Source of the DNA: Flavobacterium sp. Root186
GTDB lineage: Bacteria > Bacteroidota > Bacteroidia > Flavobacteriales > Flavobacteriaceae
DNA: 64,000 nt
Reading direction: 5' to 3'
NCBI RefSeq assembly: GCF_001428525.1
Contig: NZ_LMHW01000013.1
Coordinates: 529,132 to 593,131 of the forward strand
Shown: positions 51,702 to 60,720 of the stretch, piece by piece
Layout of the letters: every line of letters starts with the position of its first letter
How positions within the stretch are numbered: the stretch's first letter is position 1
The notes under the pieces: generated by a model
Told to the model about the DNA's origin: nothing
Seen by the model: only the letters and a program-made list of their open reading frames with translations
Database searches by the model: none
Program-made: the position numbers and the translations under genes

Positions 51702-52987
51702 TGTTTAAAAAACTTATATCAGAAATTGATCATTTTAAAAGTCAGACCCATAATTTTCGTATTCTTATTTTCACCAACTTAGTCTACGCATTAGTACTGC
51801 CGGTTATCGATATATTTGTTGCCGCTTATATTATGCGAAACTCAAATGATACCTCAAAAGTAGTTATATACCAATTGGCAATTTATACCGGGATTCCGCT
51901 TACTTTTTTATTAAATGGCTTCCTGCTGAAACATATCAATATCAAAAAATTATATTCAATTGGAATGATGCTCAGCGGTGTTTCGATGATTATAATGATG
52001 TCCTTAAAAACACTTGATTTAATCGGAATTGGTGTTGCCGGGATTACTATGGGGCTTTCTTTTGGGTTGTACTGGTCAAATCGCGATTATCTGGCTTTGT
52101 CTATAACAAATGACAACAATCGAAATTATTATTATGGATTAGAAACCTTTATTTATACCATAATTGCCATTGCAATACCTGCGGCTATTGGCTTGTTTAT
52201 TCAGTCAAAAATAGGCGAAGACGAAAAACATCGAGCTTATGAAATCATTACCGCAGTTGTTTTTTTAATTACTATTATAGCTTCAATAGTTTGTTATAGA
52301 GGTAAATTTATAAATCCTGTACAAAAGCAATATATATTTTTCAAATTTCATCCGCTTTGGTATAAACTGCTGTCATTGGCAGCCTTCAAAGGTTTGGCAC
52401 AAGGATTTTTGGTTACCGCTCCTGCCATGCTTATTTTTAAAATATTGGGAGAAGAAGGCGCATTAGGAAAAGCACAATCGATTGGGGCAGTTTTAGCCGC
52501 AATTATTATTTATTTCATAGGTCGTTTTTCTAAACCATCAGACAGGATTAAAACTTTTTCTGTAGGGTTAATTTTATTTGCTTTAGGCGCTTGTTTAAAT
52601 GGTTTTCTTTTTAACAAAATGGGAGTAATAATCTTTTTATTATTGCTGCTTATAGCAAAGCCTTTGATGGATTTAGCCTACTTCCCTATTCAGTTAAAGG
52701 TAATTGACATTGTTTCCAGAATCGAAAAAAGAGGCGAGTTTGCCTATATTTTAAATCATGAAGCCGGCTTGTACATTGGAAGACTTTTGGGTGCCGGAAC
52801 TTTCTTAACCTTATATTTTGTTGTATCTGAAGATTTTGCTTTAAGATATGCCATTGGTATTATCGCACTATTGCAGTTATGCTCCATTTATATCAGCAAA
52901 AAAATTATCAAACAAGGTCTTGAACTTTCACCAGATGAAGAAATAGAAGCTAAAGTATTAGAAGAAACAGCCGCAGGACTTCTTTAA
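51701..52987 (+). CDS. MFS sugar transporter
   Basis: The 428-residue protein has about 12 membrane helices (IFTNLVYALVLPVIDIFVAAYI, IGIGVAGITMGLSFGLYWSN, AVLAAIIIYFIGRFS and others). The ATG overlaps the GH130 stop by one base. Similar MFS proteins next to GH130 genes carry mannosyl-glucose-type disaccharides in Bacteroides. The acidic C-terminal tail (LELSPDEEIEAKVLEETAAG) is cytosolic. Its cargo is probably the PUL-derived disaccharide or oligosaccharide. Confidence 0.9.
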   Translation: MFKKLISEIDHFKSQTHNFRILIFTNLVYALVLPVIDIFVAAYIMRNSNDTSKVVIYQLAIYTGIPLTFLLNGFLLKHINIKKLYSIGMMLSGVSMIIMMSLKTLDLIGIGVAGITMGLSFGLYWSNRDYLALSITNDNNRNYYYGLETFIYTIIAIAIPAAIGLFIQSKIGEDEKHRAYEIITAVVFLITIIASIVCYRGKFINPVQKQYIFFKFHPLWYKLLSLAAFKGLAQGFLVTAPAMLIFKILGEEGALGKAQSIGAVLAAIIIYFIGRFSKPSDRIKTFSVGLILFALGACLNGFLFNKMGVIIFLLLLLIAKPLMDLAYFPIQLKVIDIVSRIEKRGEFAYILNHEAGLYIGRLLGAGTFLTLYFVVSEDFALRYAIGIIALLQLCSIYISKKIIKQGLELSPDEEIEAKVLEETAAGLL

Positions 52988-53002
52988 ATTAAAAAGAACA
53001 AA

Positions 53003-54724
53003 ATGAATACATTTATAAAAATAAGCACTTCGTGTCTGTTAGTTTTAAGTTTAACAGCAGCCGCACAAGTAAAACAACAAAATATACCCCGTGTAGCACA
53101 AATGCCGGATTTACCACAGCCATTAAAAATTATTGACTATAAAAAACTGGCTTTAGATTTTGATAAAACAGTTTATGATTTTAACGCAAAAGGTAAATTT
53201 TGGCCAATGGTCTGGATGGATGACAGCAAAAAAAATTACCCGCAGACAGTTGTTGGATTATATACTGCTGTAGCAGATGTAAGACAAGGTCCGAATCACA
53301 ATAAAGGAATGTTTCATGAAGCCTTGGCAACAATGGGTGCAACATTAGGAGCTACATTAGTAGGCATAGACAAAAACAACCAGCAAAACCTGAACTATGT
53401 TGCGATGTTGAAAAACTATTTCAACAAAGAAACCAACTGGAATATTATGATGAATAATACCTGCCCGGAAGTTGCTTTACTGGGCGGAGGTTATGGCCGC
53501 GATTGGTGGTATGATGTATATCCAAATCTTCTGTTTTATGCCATTTATGATAAATACCCGAATGAACCCGGTTTTACAGAAATAGCCAGAAGTATTGCAG
53601 ACAAATTTTATGAGGCCGATGTGGTTTTAAATGGAAACTACGAATACTCCTATTTTGATTACAATAAAATGACGCCCATGACAAACCATATTTGTGCCCA
53701 GCCCGATGCCGCAGCAGGACATGCATGGGTATTATATATGGCTTATAAAAAATTTGGCGATGCCAAGTACTTAAAAGGAGCCCGAAGCGCATTAGCAGCA
53801 TTAGAATCGCAGTCTAAAAACCCTACTTATGAAGTATTAATGCCTTTTGGAGCTTATTTAGCAGCAAGAATTAATGCAGAACAAGGCACAAAATACGATA
53901 CAAACAAAATGCTGGACTGGACTTTTGACGGAACACCTATTTGTCGTGAAGGCTGGGGCTCTTTGGTAGGAAACTGGAACGGTATCGATATTTCGGGTGT
54001 TTTTGGAAGTACGGTAGATCATGGCGGCTATGGTTTTTTAATGAATACTTATGATGCTGCCTGGCCGCTTATACCAATGGTAAGATACGATCAATCGTAT
54101 GCAGCAGCAATAGGAAAATGGATGCTGAATGCCGCCAATGCTTCTCGTTTTTTTTATCCGCAGTATATGCCTGATGAACATGAAACAATACCGGAACTTG
54201 CTCAAGTTTCAAAAGGCGTTATTGGTTACGAAGGCATCATACGTCAATCAAGTTATAAAGAATATGAAAATCTAAAAGGCCCTGTAGCACAAGGTGATGG
54301 TCCGCTTTGGGTACTTGGAAAAAATCCTAAAGAATCTCAATTTAGTGTTTACGGCAGCGGCCACGTTGGTATTTTTGGAAGTATTATCCATGAAACCAAT
54401 GTTACCGGAATATTACAATTAAATTTATTAGCAACCGATTTTTATAGTGATAAAGCCTATCCTTCTTATCTATATTATAATCCATATTCAGGAAGTAAAA
54501 CAGTAACTATAAAAGTTAAAAAAGGCAAGAAAGTAGATTTATACAATACTGTTTCAGGAAGCTTTATAGCCAAGAATGTTTCTTCATCTGCCAAAATAAA
54601 AATGGATCCATTAAGTGCCGCTGTGATTGTTCAAGTTCCTTCTGGTGGAAAAGTAAGCTATGAAGGCTCAAAAATGCTAGTTGATGGGATAGTTGTAGAT
54701 TATAAATGGCAAGACAAAAAATAA
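53003..54724 (+). CDS. Secreted PUL protein of unassigned family, probable (alpha/alpha)6 enzyme
   Basis: The 573-residue protein has a signal peptide (ISTSCLLVLSLTAAAQ). Long alternating helices suggest an (alpha/alpha)6 toroid (MFHEALATMGATLGATLVGID, PNLLFYAIYDKYPNEPGFTEIARSIADKFYE, AAGHAWVLYMAYKKFGDAKYLKGAR, MLDWTFDGTPICREGWGSL), with Trp, Asp and Glu-rich loops (WPMVWMDDSKKN, GGGYGRDWWYDVYP). The C-terminal 90 residues are a beta-sandwich (SGSKTVTIKVKKGKKVDLYN, MDPLSAAVIVQVPSGG). Candidate acids are Asp and Glu in GRDWWYD and CREGWG. No CAZy family is confidently recognised. It lies in the PUL between MFS and GH13, so it probably cleaves part of the same glycan. Confidence 0.7.
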   Translation: MNTFIKISTSCLLVLSLTAAAQVKQQNIPRVAQMPDLPQPLKIIDYKKLALDFDKTVYDFNAKGKFWPMVWMDDSKKNYPQTVVGLYTAVADVRQGPNHNKGMFHEALATMGATLGATLVGIDKNNQQNLNYVAMLKNYFNKETNWNIMMNNTCPEVALLGGGYGRDWWYDVYPNLLFYAIYDKYPNEPGFTEIARSIADKFYEADVVLNGNYEYSYFDYNKMTPMTNHICAQPDAAAGHAWVLYMAYKKFGDAKYLKGARSALAALESQSKNPTYEVLMPFGAYLAARINAEQGTKYDTNKMLDWTFDGTPICREGWGSLVGNWNGIDISGVFGSTVDHGGYGFLMNTYDAAWPLIPMVRYDQSYAAAIGKWMLNAANASRFFYPQYMPDEHETIPELAQVSKGVIGYEGIIRQSSYKEYENLKGPVAQGDGPLWVLGKNPKESQFSVYGSGHVGIFGSIIHETNVTGILQLNLLATDFYSDKAYPSYLYYNPYSGSKTVTIKVKKGKKVDLYNTVSGSFIAKNVSSSAKIKMDPLSAAVIVQVPSGGKVSYEGSKMLVDGIVVDYKWQDKK

Positions 54725-54756
54725 AAACTGTTTTCGATCTACTTTGATACACAATC

Positions 54757-54861
54757 TTGTCATCCCGAGGAACGAGGGATCTTTGTTTGTAGCTCGACAA
54801 CGATTGTCTAAATTTCTTTATGGAATTTCTTGCGAACATCCCTCGTTCCTCGGGATGACAA
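54757..54861. repeat. Perfect palindromic repeat (MITE/REP-like)
   Basis: TTGTCATCCCGAGGAACGAGGGAT (54757-54780) and its exact complement (54838-54861) flank 57 bp. The 24-bp arms are perfect. The TGTCATCCCGAGGAACGAGGG word is a typical Bacteroidota intergenic repeat. It separates the unassigned gene from GH13. Confidence 0.8.
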
Positions 54862-54893
54862 AAATGGGAATAATTTAATGGGACAATAATACT

Positions 54894-56522
54894 ATGAAAT
54901 CTAATACCTTGAATTATATATTCACTTTTCTGATAATTCTAAATATAAATCCAGCGATCGCTCAAAAAACAGCAATTGACAAAAAATGGTGGAAAGAAAC
55001 TGTTTTTTATCAAATCTATATGCCCAGTTATGCCGATAGTAATGGAGATGGATATGGTGATTTTAAGGGAATGACCCAAAAATTAGATTATCTAAAAGAA
55101 TTAGGTATAAAAGGCATTTGGCTTACGCCTTTTCTTACTTCACCAAAAGTTGATAATGGTTATGATATTGCCAATTATTACGAAGTAGATCCTACGTATG
55201 GTACTAAAGCCGATTTTGATACTTTTTTGAATGAAGCTCATAAAAGAGGAATAAAAGTAATCATCGATATGGTTTTAAATCATACGTCTACAGATTGTAA
55301 ATGGTTTCAGGAATCGAGAAAATCAAAAGACAATCGGTATCGGGATTATTATATATGGGAAGATGAACCAAATAATTGGGAATCTTTTTTTGGAGGTACT
55401 GCATGGGAAAAAGATGCGGCGACCAGTCAATACTACTATCATAAGTTTGACAAAAAAATGGCCGATCTTAACTGGTCAAATCCAAAAGTAGTCGATGAGG
55501 TTCAAAATATACTTCGTTTTTGGCTTGATGCCGGTGTAGATGGTTTCAGGTTAGATGTAATAAACTTCTTGACTACTAATGGTATCACGAAAGATAATCC
55601 GATAAAAAACGGACAGCAGGAACACCTAAACGATATAAATCAGGAAGGTGTAAAAAATGCCATGAAAATTATAAAATCTACAGTAAATGAATACAATAAC
55701 CGCTTTATTGTGGGAGAAATTGGGAGCGATAAAATCGAGGTTTTAAAGCAATATCAATCGCAGGAATTATTGGATGTTGTTTTTAATTTCAATTTTGGAA
55801 GCATAAAAGAATTTTCGACTCAGCGTATTTTTGACGAATTGCAAAGCATGGAGAAGAACATGAGCAATTATCCCACTTTGTTTTTTGGAAGCCATGATAT
55901 GCCCAGAATGATCGACAGACTGGCAGGCGGAAATACGGACAGAGCGACAGCTCTTGCTGCTTTAATACTTACAGCAAAAGGAGTTCCGTTTATCTACTAT
56001 GGCGAGGAGATTGGCATGCATAACATTATCGCCCAAAACATAAACGAAATGGTCGATATACAAGGTAAAACCCATTATCAAACAGCAATAGCAAAAGATA
56101 AAAACGACAAAGAAGCACTTATTGAAGGAAACGAACACAATCGTGATAAATCACGAAGTCCGATGCAATGGAACGAAGAAGCGTTTGCAGGATTTTCAAC
56201 AGAAAAAAGTTGGATTAAAATCAATCCTGATTATAAAGAAATAAATGTTGATGCTTTAAAAATGCAAAAAAAATCTATTCTTAACAGCTATAAAAAATTG
56301 ACCGCTTTAAGAAATAAAGAAAAAGTTTTGCAATATGGCACTTATGACAATCTGGAACTTCAGGGAGATCAAGTTTCATTTACACGATCTTTTGAAAATG
56401 AAAAAATTACCGTTGTCATTAATTTTGGTATTAAAAAAATAATAACATTACCCGGCAATGCAAAAATATTATTAGGTCAAAAAGAACTAAAACCAAATAG
56501 TTTTATTATTTACAAAAATTAG
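54894..56522 (+). CDS. Periplasmic GH13 alpha-glucosidase-like enzyme
   Basis: The 542-residue protein has a signal peptide (FLIILNINPAIAQ) and a GH13 (beta/alpha)8 barrel of the oligo-1,6-glucosidase group: VFYQIYMPSYADSNGDGYGD, IKVIIDMVLNHTSTD, catalytic nucleophile in DGFRLDVINF (Asp221), acid/base in IVGEIGS (Glu275), transition-state Asp in GSHDMPR (Asp335). NGDGYGD carries a typical Ca site. No lipobox is seen, so it is soluble in the periplasm. It ends with an 80-residue C-terminal beta domain. It probably removes alpha-linked glucose from the imported oligosaccharide. Confidence 0.93.
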   Translation: MKSNTLNYIFTFLIILNINPAIAQKTAIDKKWWKETVFYQIYMPSYADSNGDGYGDFKGMTQKLDYLKELGIKGIWLTPFLTSPKVDNGYDIANYYEVDPTYGTKADFDTFLNEAHKRGIKVIIDMVLNHTSTDCKWFQESRKSKDNRYRDYYIWEDEPNNWESFFGGTAWEKDAATSQYYYHKFDKKMADLNWSNPKVVDEVQNILRFWLDAGVDGFRLDVINFLTTNGITKDNPIKNGQQEHLNDINQEGVKNAMKIIKSTVNEYNNRFIVGEIGSDKIEVLKQYQSQELLDVVFNFNFGSIKEFSTQRIFDELQSMEKNMSNYPTLFFGSHDMPRMIDRLAGGNTDRATALAALILTAKGVPFIYYGEEIGMHNIIAQNINEMVDIQGKTHYQTAIAKDKNDKEALIEGNEHNRDKSRSPMQWNEEAFAGFSTEKSWIKINPDYKEINVDALKMQKKSILNSYKKLTALRNKEKVLQYGTYDNLELQGDQVSFTRSFENEKITVVINFGIKKIITLPGNAKILLGQKELKPNSFIIYKN

Positions 56523-56532
56523 TTTTTCAAGT

Positions 56533-56564
56533 AAACCCGACAAGTTTTTAAAACCTGTCGGTTT
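56533..56564. terminator. Bidirectional terminator between convergent GH13 genes
   Basis: AAACCCGACAAG pairs with CCTGTCGGTTT around a T/A-rich loop, with short A/T flanks, in the 57-bp gap between convergent genes. Confidence 0.6.
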
Positions 56565-56578
56565 AATCTATGCGCACA

Positions 56579-58450
56579 CTATTTCAATTCATAAATAAAT
56601 GATTCTGAAGGCGCTATTTCTACTATAACAGTTCCTTCTCCATTCTTTACAACTAAAATATTTTTGTTACTCGAATATAATTGATCTGTAAGTACGTATT
56701 CACCATCTTTTAAATCCCATTTCAAAATAACATCAGATGGGATTTTCAAATTAAACGTACTTGTTTTTTCAGAAGAGAAGTTTGCCAAAATAATCAATTT
56801 TTGAGTTTCAGACCAGCGAACAAACGAATAAATCAATTCATCATAATTAGATGTATTTTGGCGGTTTACCGATTGTATGTCCTGAAAACTTCCCATCAAT
56901 GCCGGGCTTTTTATGGAGAAATTTAATAATCGTTTGTAAAAATCTCGTAATTGCTTTTCAGAATCAGACAATTGTCCGCCATCAAATTTTCCTTCATTCA
57001 TCCATTTTTGATGATTCGGAACCCCTATATAATCGAAAATAGAAGTTCGAGAACGTTTTCCAAAACCAGCATCTTCATTGCCTGCCTCTCCTACTTCCTG
57101 TCCAAAATAAACCATAGTTGGCGAAGTACTTAAAGTAGTTGAAACTACCATTAAAGGTTTTCCTCTTTCCGGAGTTCCGGCAAATTCCGGAGAAGCTAAA
57201 CGCTGTTCGTCATGATTGTCTAAAAAGTGAAGCATATGATGTTCGATATCTGTCATTCCTTTTTGAATATCAGATAATCCATCCGGAGATGATTTTCCTC
57301 GAATAACATCTTTCAGTTTATCATACGTTTCTACTTTATCATACAAATAATCCATTTTTCCTAAACGAATATAATTTCTGTATTCATTTGGGTTATAAAC
57401 TTCTGCCAATAAAAAAGCATTTGGATTTTTCATTTTGATTGCAGAGTTCATATAACTCCAAAATTCATAAGGAACCATTTCGGCCATATCATAACGGAAA
57501 CCGTCAACACCTTTTGCTGTCCAGTATAAAGCTATTGATTTAAATTTTTTCCATGAATCCGGCACCTCTTTATCCTGCCAAAAAGCAAAATGTTCGGGAT
57601 ACGATTTGTGATCAAAACCAGCAGGAAGTTCAGGAAAATCTTTTGAACCGTCAGGTCGAACGCCATAATTTACTTTTACCGTTTCGTACCAATCATTTTG
57701 ATCTGGTTTTACTTTACGCGAACCATTTCCTGTCCATTTTGCAGGATTTTCATCAAAGACACCATCAATAAGAGCATTTTTTTCTCCATTTAACGGAATA
57801 TCTCCATCGGGAATTTCGAAGTGTATATTTGGAATATAGTAGAAATTATTGTTTCGTTTATATTCGGCAGTTACATCATCATCAGCACCAAAATCTCTTA
57901 CTCCTTCAGGATTATTTTTTCCTTCGTATTTTCTAGCAATATGATTCGGAACTATATCAATAATTAATTTTAACCCTGCTTTATGAGTCCGTGCAATTAA
58001 ATCTTCAAATTCTTGTAATCTGTTTGCCGGATTTACAGCTAAGTCAGGATTTACATTATAATAATCTTTTACGGCATACGGTGAGCCTGCACGGCCTTTT
58101 ACCACTTCAGGATCGTCATTTGAGATTCCGTAAGCGGTGTAATCATTTACTAAAGCGTGATGCGGAACTCCGGTATACCAAATATAAGTTACACCTAAAT
58201 CCTTTATTTCGTGAAGCGCTTTATCTGTAAAATCATTAAACTTTCCAACTCCGTTTTCTTCAATAGTTCCCCACGGCTTATTAGTTTTGTTTTTATTCCC
58301 GAATAAACGGGTAAAAACCTGGTATACAACAATTTTATGATCTTTTGAATTTTCTTGTTTTTCTTCACTCATTTTTAAATCTTTTGTTTTACAACCCGAA
58401 AACAACATTGCTGCGGCCATTCCCACAACAATAAATTTACTTTTTATCAT
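56579..58450 (-). CDS. Lipoprotein GH13 alpha-amylase-like enzyme
   Basis: The 623-residue protein has a lipoprotein signal (MAAAMLFSGCKTKD). After Cys the residues are KTKDLK, not the acidic surface-export type, so the inner face of the outer membrane is more likely. The GH13 motifs are KIVVYQVFTRLFGNK, LKLIIDIVPNHIARK, nucleophile in DGFRYDMAEM (Asp321), acid/base in LLAEVYNP (Glu350) and FLDNHDEQRLAS (Asp414). A long insertion at about 185-300 (GNGSRKVKPDQNDWYE) resembles the calcium or lid region of larger Bacteroidota amylases. It is convergent with the PUL and probably belongs to it. Confidence 0.9.
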   Translation of the reverse strand: MIKSKFIVVGMAAAMLFSGCKTKDLKMSEEKQENSKDHKIVVYQVFTRLFGNKNKTNKPWGTIEENGVGKFNDFTDKALHEIKDLGVTYIWYTGVPHHALVNDYTAYGISNDDPEVVKGRAGSPYAVKDYYNVNPDLAVNPANRLQEFEDLIARTHKAGLKLIIDIVPNHIARKYEGKNNPEGVRDFGADDDVTAEYKRNNNFYYIPNIHFEIPDGDIPLNGEKNALIDGVFDENPAKWTGNGSRKVKPDQNDWYETVKVNYGVRPDGSKDFPELPAGFDHKSYPEHFAFWQDKEVPDSWKKFKSIALYWTAKGVDGFRYDMAEMVPYEFWSYMNSAIKMKNPNAFLLAEVYNPNEYRNYIRLGKMDYLYDKVETYDKLKDVIRGKSSPDGLSDIQKGMTDIEHHMLHFLDNHDEQRLASPEFAGTPERGKPLMVVSTTLSTSPTMVYFGQEVGEAGNEDAGFGKRSRTSIFDYIGVPNHQKWMNEGKFDGGQLSDSEKQLRDFYKRLLNFSIKSPALMGSFQDIQSVNRQNTSNYDELIYSFVRWSETQKLIILANFSSEKTSTFNLKIPSDVILKWDLKDGEYVLTDQLYSSNKNILVVKNGEGTVIVEIAPSESFIYELK

Positions 58451-58797
58451 AGTTTTTTAAATCTAAACGTATCTGTTTTTTTTTGAAATAGAAATCTAAA
58501 TCCAATTTCTAAATTTAGTTTATTTTTTAAAGCTCAAAAGAAACCAAGTCCGATTTGTTTTTTCACAACAATAAAATCATCAACTACAACGTAAGAGTTC
58601 TTTATTTTGTTAATAAATTAGAGGTACAAAGGTTCAGAGGTATATAAGGTACAAAGGTTCTGAAATGTCATTAAAAATTTCAAATTCAAACTTTGAACCT
58701 TTGCCTCTTTGAACCTCTGAACCTAAAAAGATAAATTAATGCTAATAACAATCTAAGGTTGTATCCTTTTTTATAAATTTGACAAAAATTTAATCAC
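58451..58797. other. Intergenic region between GH13 and the OstA-like gene
   Basis: The 347 bp between divergent genes hold no ORF. They contain the tandem 'AAGGTTCAGAGG...AAGGTTC' word and its complement (GAACCTTTGCCTCTTTGAACC), giving an 11-bp inverted repeat at 58630-58640 and 58714-58724. A TAAATTTG promoter-like box is at 58774-58781. The left 100 bp are T-rich and have no recognised feature. Confidence 0.6.
58774..58781 (+). promoter_or_regulatory. Possible -7 element of the OstA-like gene
   Basis: TAAATTTG fits TAnnTTTG and lies 16 bp before the TTG start at 58798; a TTG at 58759-58761 is only 12 bp upstream, shorter than usual. Confidence 0.4.
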
Positions 58798-60474
58798 TTG
58801 AAGAAATTACTCTTTTTTATATCTTGTCTGCTTTTATTAAGTGTTCAAATCATTTCTGCGCAAGCACCAAAAAAAGCGCAGGCACCAAAAAAAATCAACA
58901 TAGAACATTCTGATTATTTAGATGTGGATCAAGCTACAGCACCTGATGCAGTCTTGCTTACAGGAAATGTAAAAGTAAACCATGACGGAGTAGTTCTTAC
59001 TTGTAATAAAGCGTATTACTTTCAGAAAGAAAATTATCTTAAAGCCTTTGGAAATGTACAATTAGTACAAGGTGATACTTTGTTTTTAAATAGTAAATAT
59101 GCCGAATATAACGGAAATATGAAAAAAGCTTTTGCAACTGGAGATGCTGTAATGACTTCACCAGATGCAACCCTGCAAACGGACACTATTAATTTTGACC
59201 GAAATACCCAAGAAGTTTTTTATAATACAAAGGGAACGATTATCAACAAAGACAATACTTTGATTAGTAAATCAGGTAGATATTTTGTAGCCCAGAAAAA
59301 ATTTCAGTTTTTGACAGAAGTCACTATTACGAACCCTAAGTATGTTATAAAATCAAATCATTTAGATTATTACAGTAATTCAGGACATACGTATTTACTT
59401 GGTCCGTCGACAATTACCAGTAAAGCCAATTATATTTATACCGAAAAAGGGTTTTACGACACCAAGAAAAACCTCGCTCACTTTTTACGGAAATCATACA
59501 TAAAATACGACGACCGACTCATTGAAGGAGACAGTTTATTTTATAATCGAAATACCGAATTTGCATCGGCAACGCGGAATGTAAAAATCACGGATTCAAT
59601 TAATAAAGGACTTGTAAAAGGGCATTATGCCGAGATTTACAAACTAAAAGATTCGATGTTTGTAACCAAAAGAGCTGTTGCTATCAATTTAGTCGAAAAC
59701 GATTCGGTTTATATTCACGGACAAAAACTAATGGTTACCGGAAAAGAAGGCGAACGAATTTTGAGAGCGTTTAAAAATGTTCGTTTTTACAAAACCGACA
59801 TGAGCGGAAAATGTGATTCGATTCATTCAAATTCTAAAACAGCTTTAACAAAATTAATCGGAAGTCCGATTTTATGGAACGGCGACAGCCAGATAACTGG
59901 TGATTTAATGCATTTAATTGGCGATAACAATACCAAAAAGTTAGATTCATTAAAAGTTATTAATAACACTTTCCTCATCTCCAAGGACACTTTAGGAACG
60001 GGATATAATCAGGTCAAGGGACTCAATTTATTTGGAAAGTTTAAAGAGGGAAAACTCCACGATGTTGATGTCGTCAAAAATACCGAAGTCGTCTATTTTA
60101 TGCGGAATGACGCCAATGAGTTAATCGGAATTAATAAAAATGTCAGCAGTAAAATAAACCTGATTCTTGAGAATAATGCCGTAGAAACGATTACATTTTT
60201 TAATCGTGTTGACGGGGATATTTTCCCCGAAGAAGATTTGCCTGAAAATGCACGTAAATTGCGTGGTTTTGTCTGGCGAGGAGACGAAAGAATAAAATCA
60301 AAAGATGATATCTTTACCGCCGAAGAAAATGAAATGAACGACAAATTAGTCAAGGAAGGAAAAGAACAGGAAGAAAAAGATAAAAATGTTCCAATGAAAG
60401 TCAGGAAAGAGACTTTAAATTACGATAAGAAAAAACCAGCCGTAAAAGCGGAAACGAAACCTAAAGTTAAATAG
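58798..60474 (+). CDS. OstA/LptA-like outer-membrane assembly protein
   Basis: The 558-residue protein opens with a signal peptide (MKKLLFFISCLLLLSVQIIS AQ) read from a TTG codon. An in-frame stop at 58774-58776 and no in-frame ATG upstream of the signal make TTG the likely start. Repeated beta-jellyroll strands follow (LLTGNVKVNHDGVVLTCNKAYYFQKENYLKAFGNVQLVQGD, FATGDAVMTSPDATLQTD, LIEGDSLFYNRNTEFASATRNVKIT), matching OstA/LptA-type LPS-bridge proteins. The C-terminal 70 residues are charged and low-complexity. It may help move LPS to the outer membrane; no lpt genes are adjacent. Confidence 0.85.
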   Translation: MKKLLFFISCLLLLSVQIISAQAPKKAQAPKKINIEHSDYLDVDQATAPDAVLLTGNVKVNHDGVVLTCNKAYYFQKENYLKAFGNVQLVQGDTLFLNSKYAEYNGNMKKAFATGDAVMTSPDATLQTDTINFDRNTQEVFYNTKGTIINKDNTLISKSGRYFVAQKKFQFLTEVTITNPKYVIKSNHLDYYSNSGHTYLLGPSTITSKANYIYTEKGFYDTKKNLAHFLRKSYIKYDDRLIEGDSLFYNRNTEFASATRNVKITDSINKGLVKGHYAEIYKLKDSMFVTKRAVAINLVENDSVYIHGQKLMVTGKEGERILRAFKNVRFYKTDMSGKCDSIHSNSKTALTKLIGSPILWNGDSQITGDLMHLIGDNNTKKLDSLKVINNTFLISKDTLGTGYNQVKGLNLFGKFKEGKLHDVDVVKNTEVVYFMRNDANELIGINKNVSSKINLILENNAVETITFFNRVDGDIFPEEDLPENARKLRGFVWRGDERIKSKDDIFTAEENEMNDKLVKEGKEQEEKDKNVPMKVRKETLNYDKKKPAVKAETKPKVK

Positions 60475-60720
60475 TTTTCAGTCGCAGTTTTCAGTTTACA
60501 GGTTTTTCAGTGAAGTTTGTCGCAGTATTCGATCTCAGTTTTTCAAAACTTTGAGATCTTTACATTAAAATGTAATCTTAATTTTAAGCTTACAAACTTT
60601 GCGTAAATCTTTGCGATCTTTGCGCTAAAAATTAGTCGCAGTTTTCAGTGTCAGTTTTCAGCAAATGAAACAAAAACCTAAGAACCTTAGCATCTCAGCA
60701 ACTTAGACCCTTAAAAAGAA

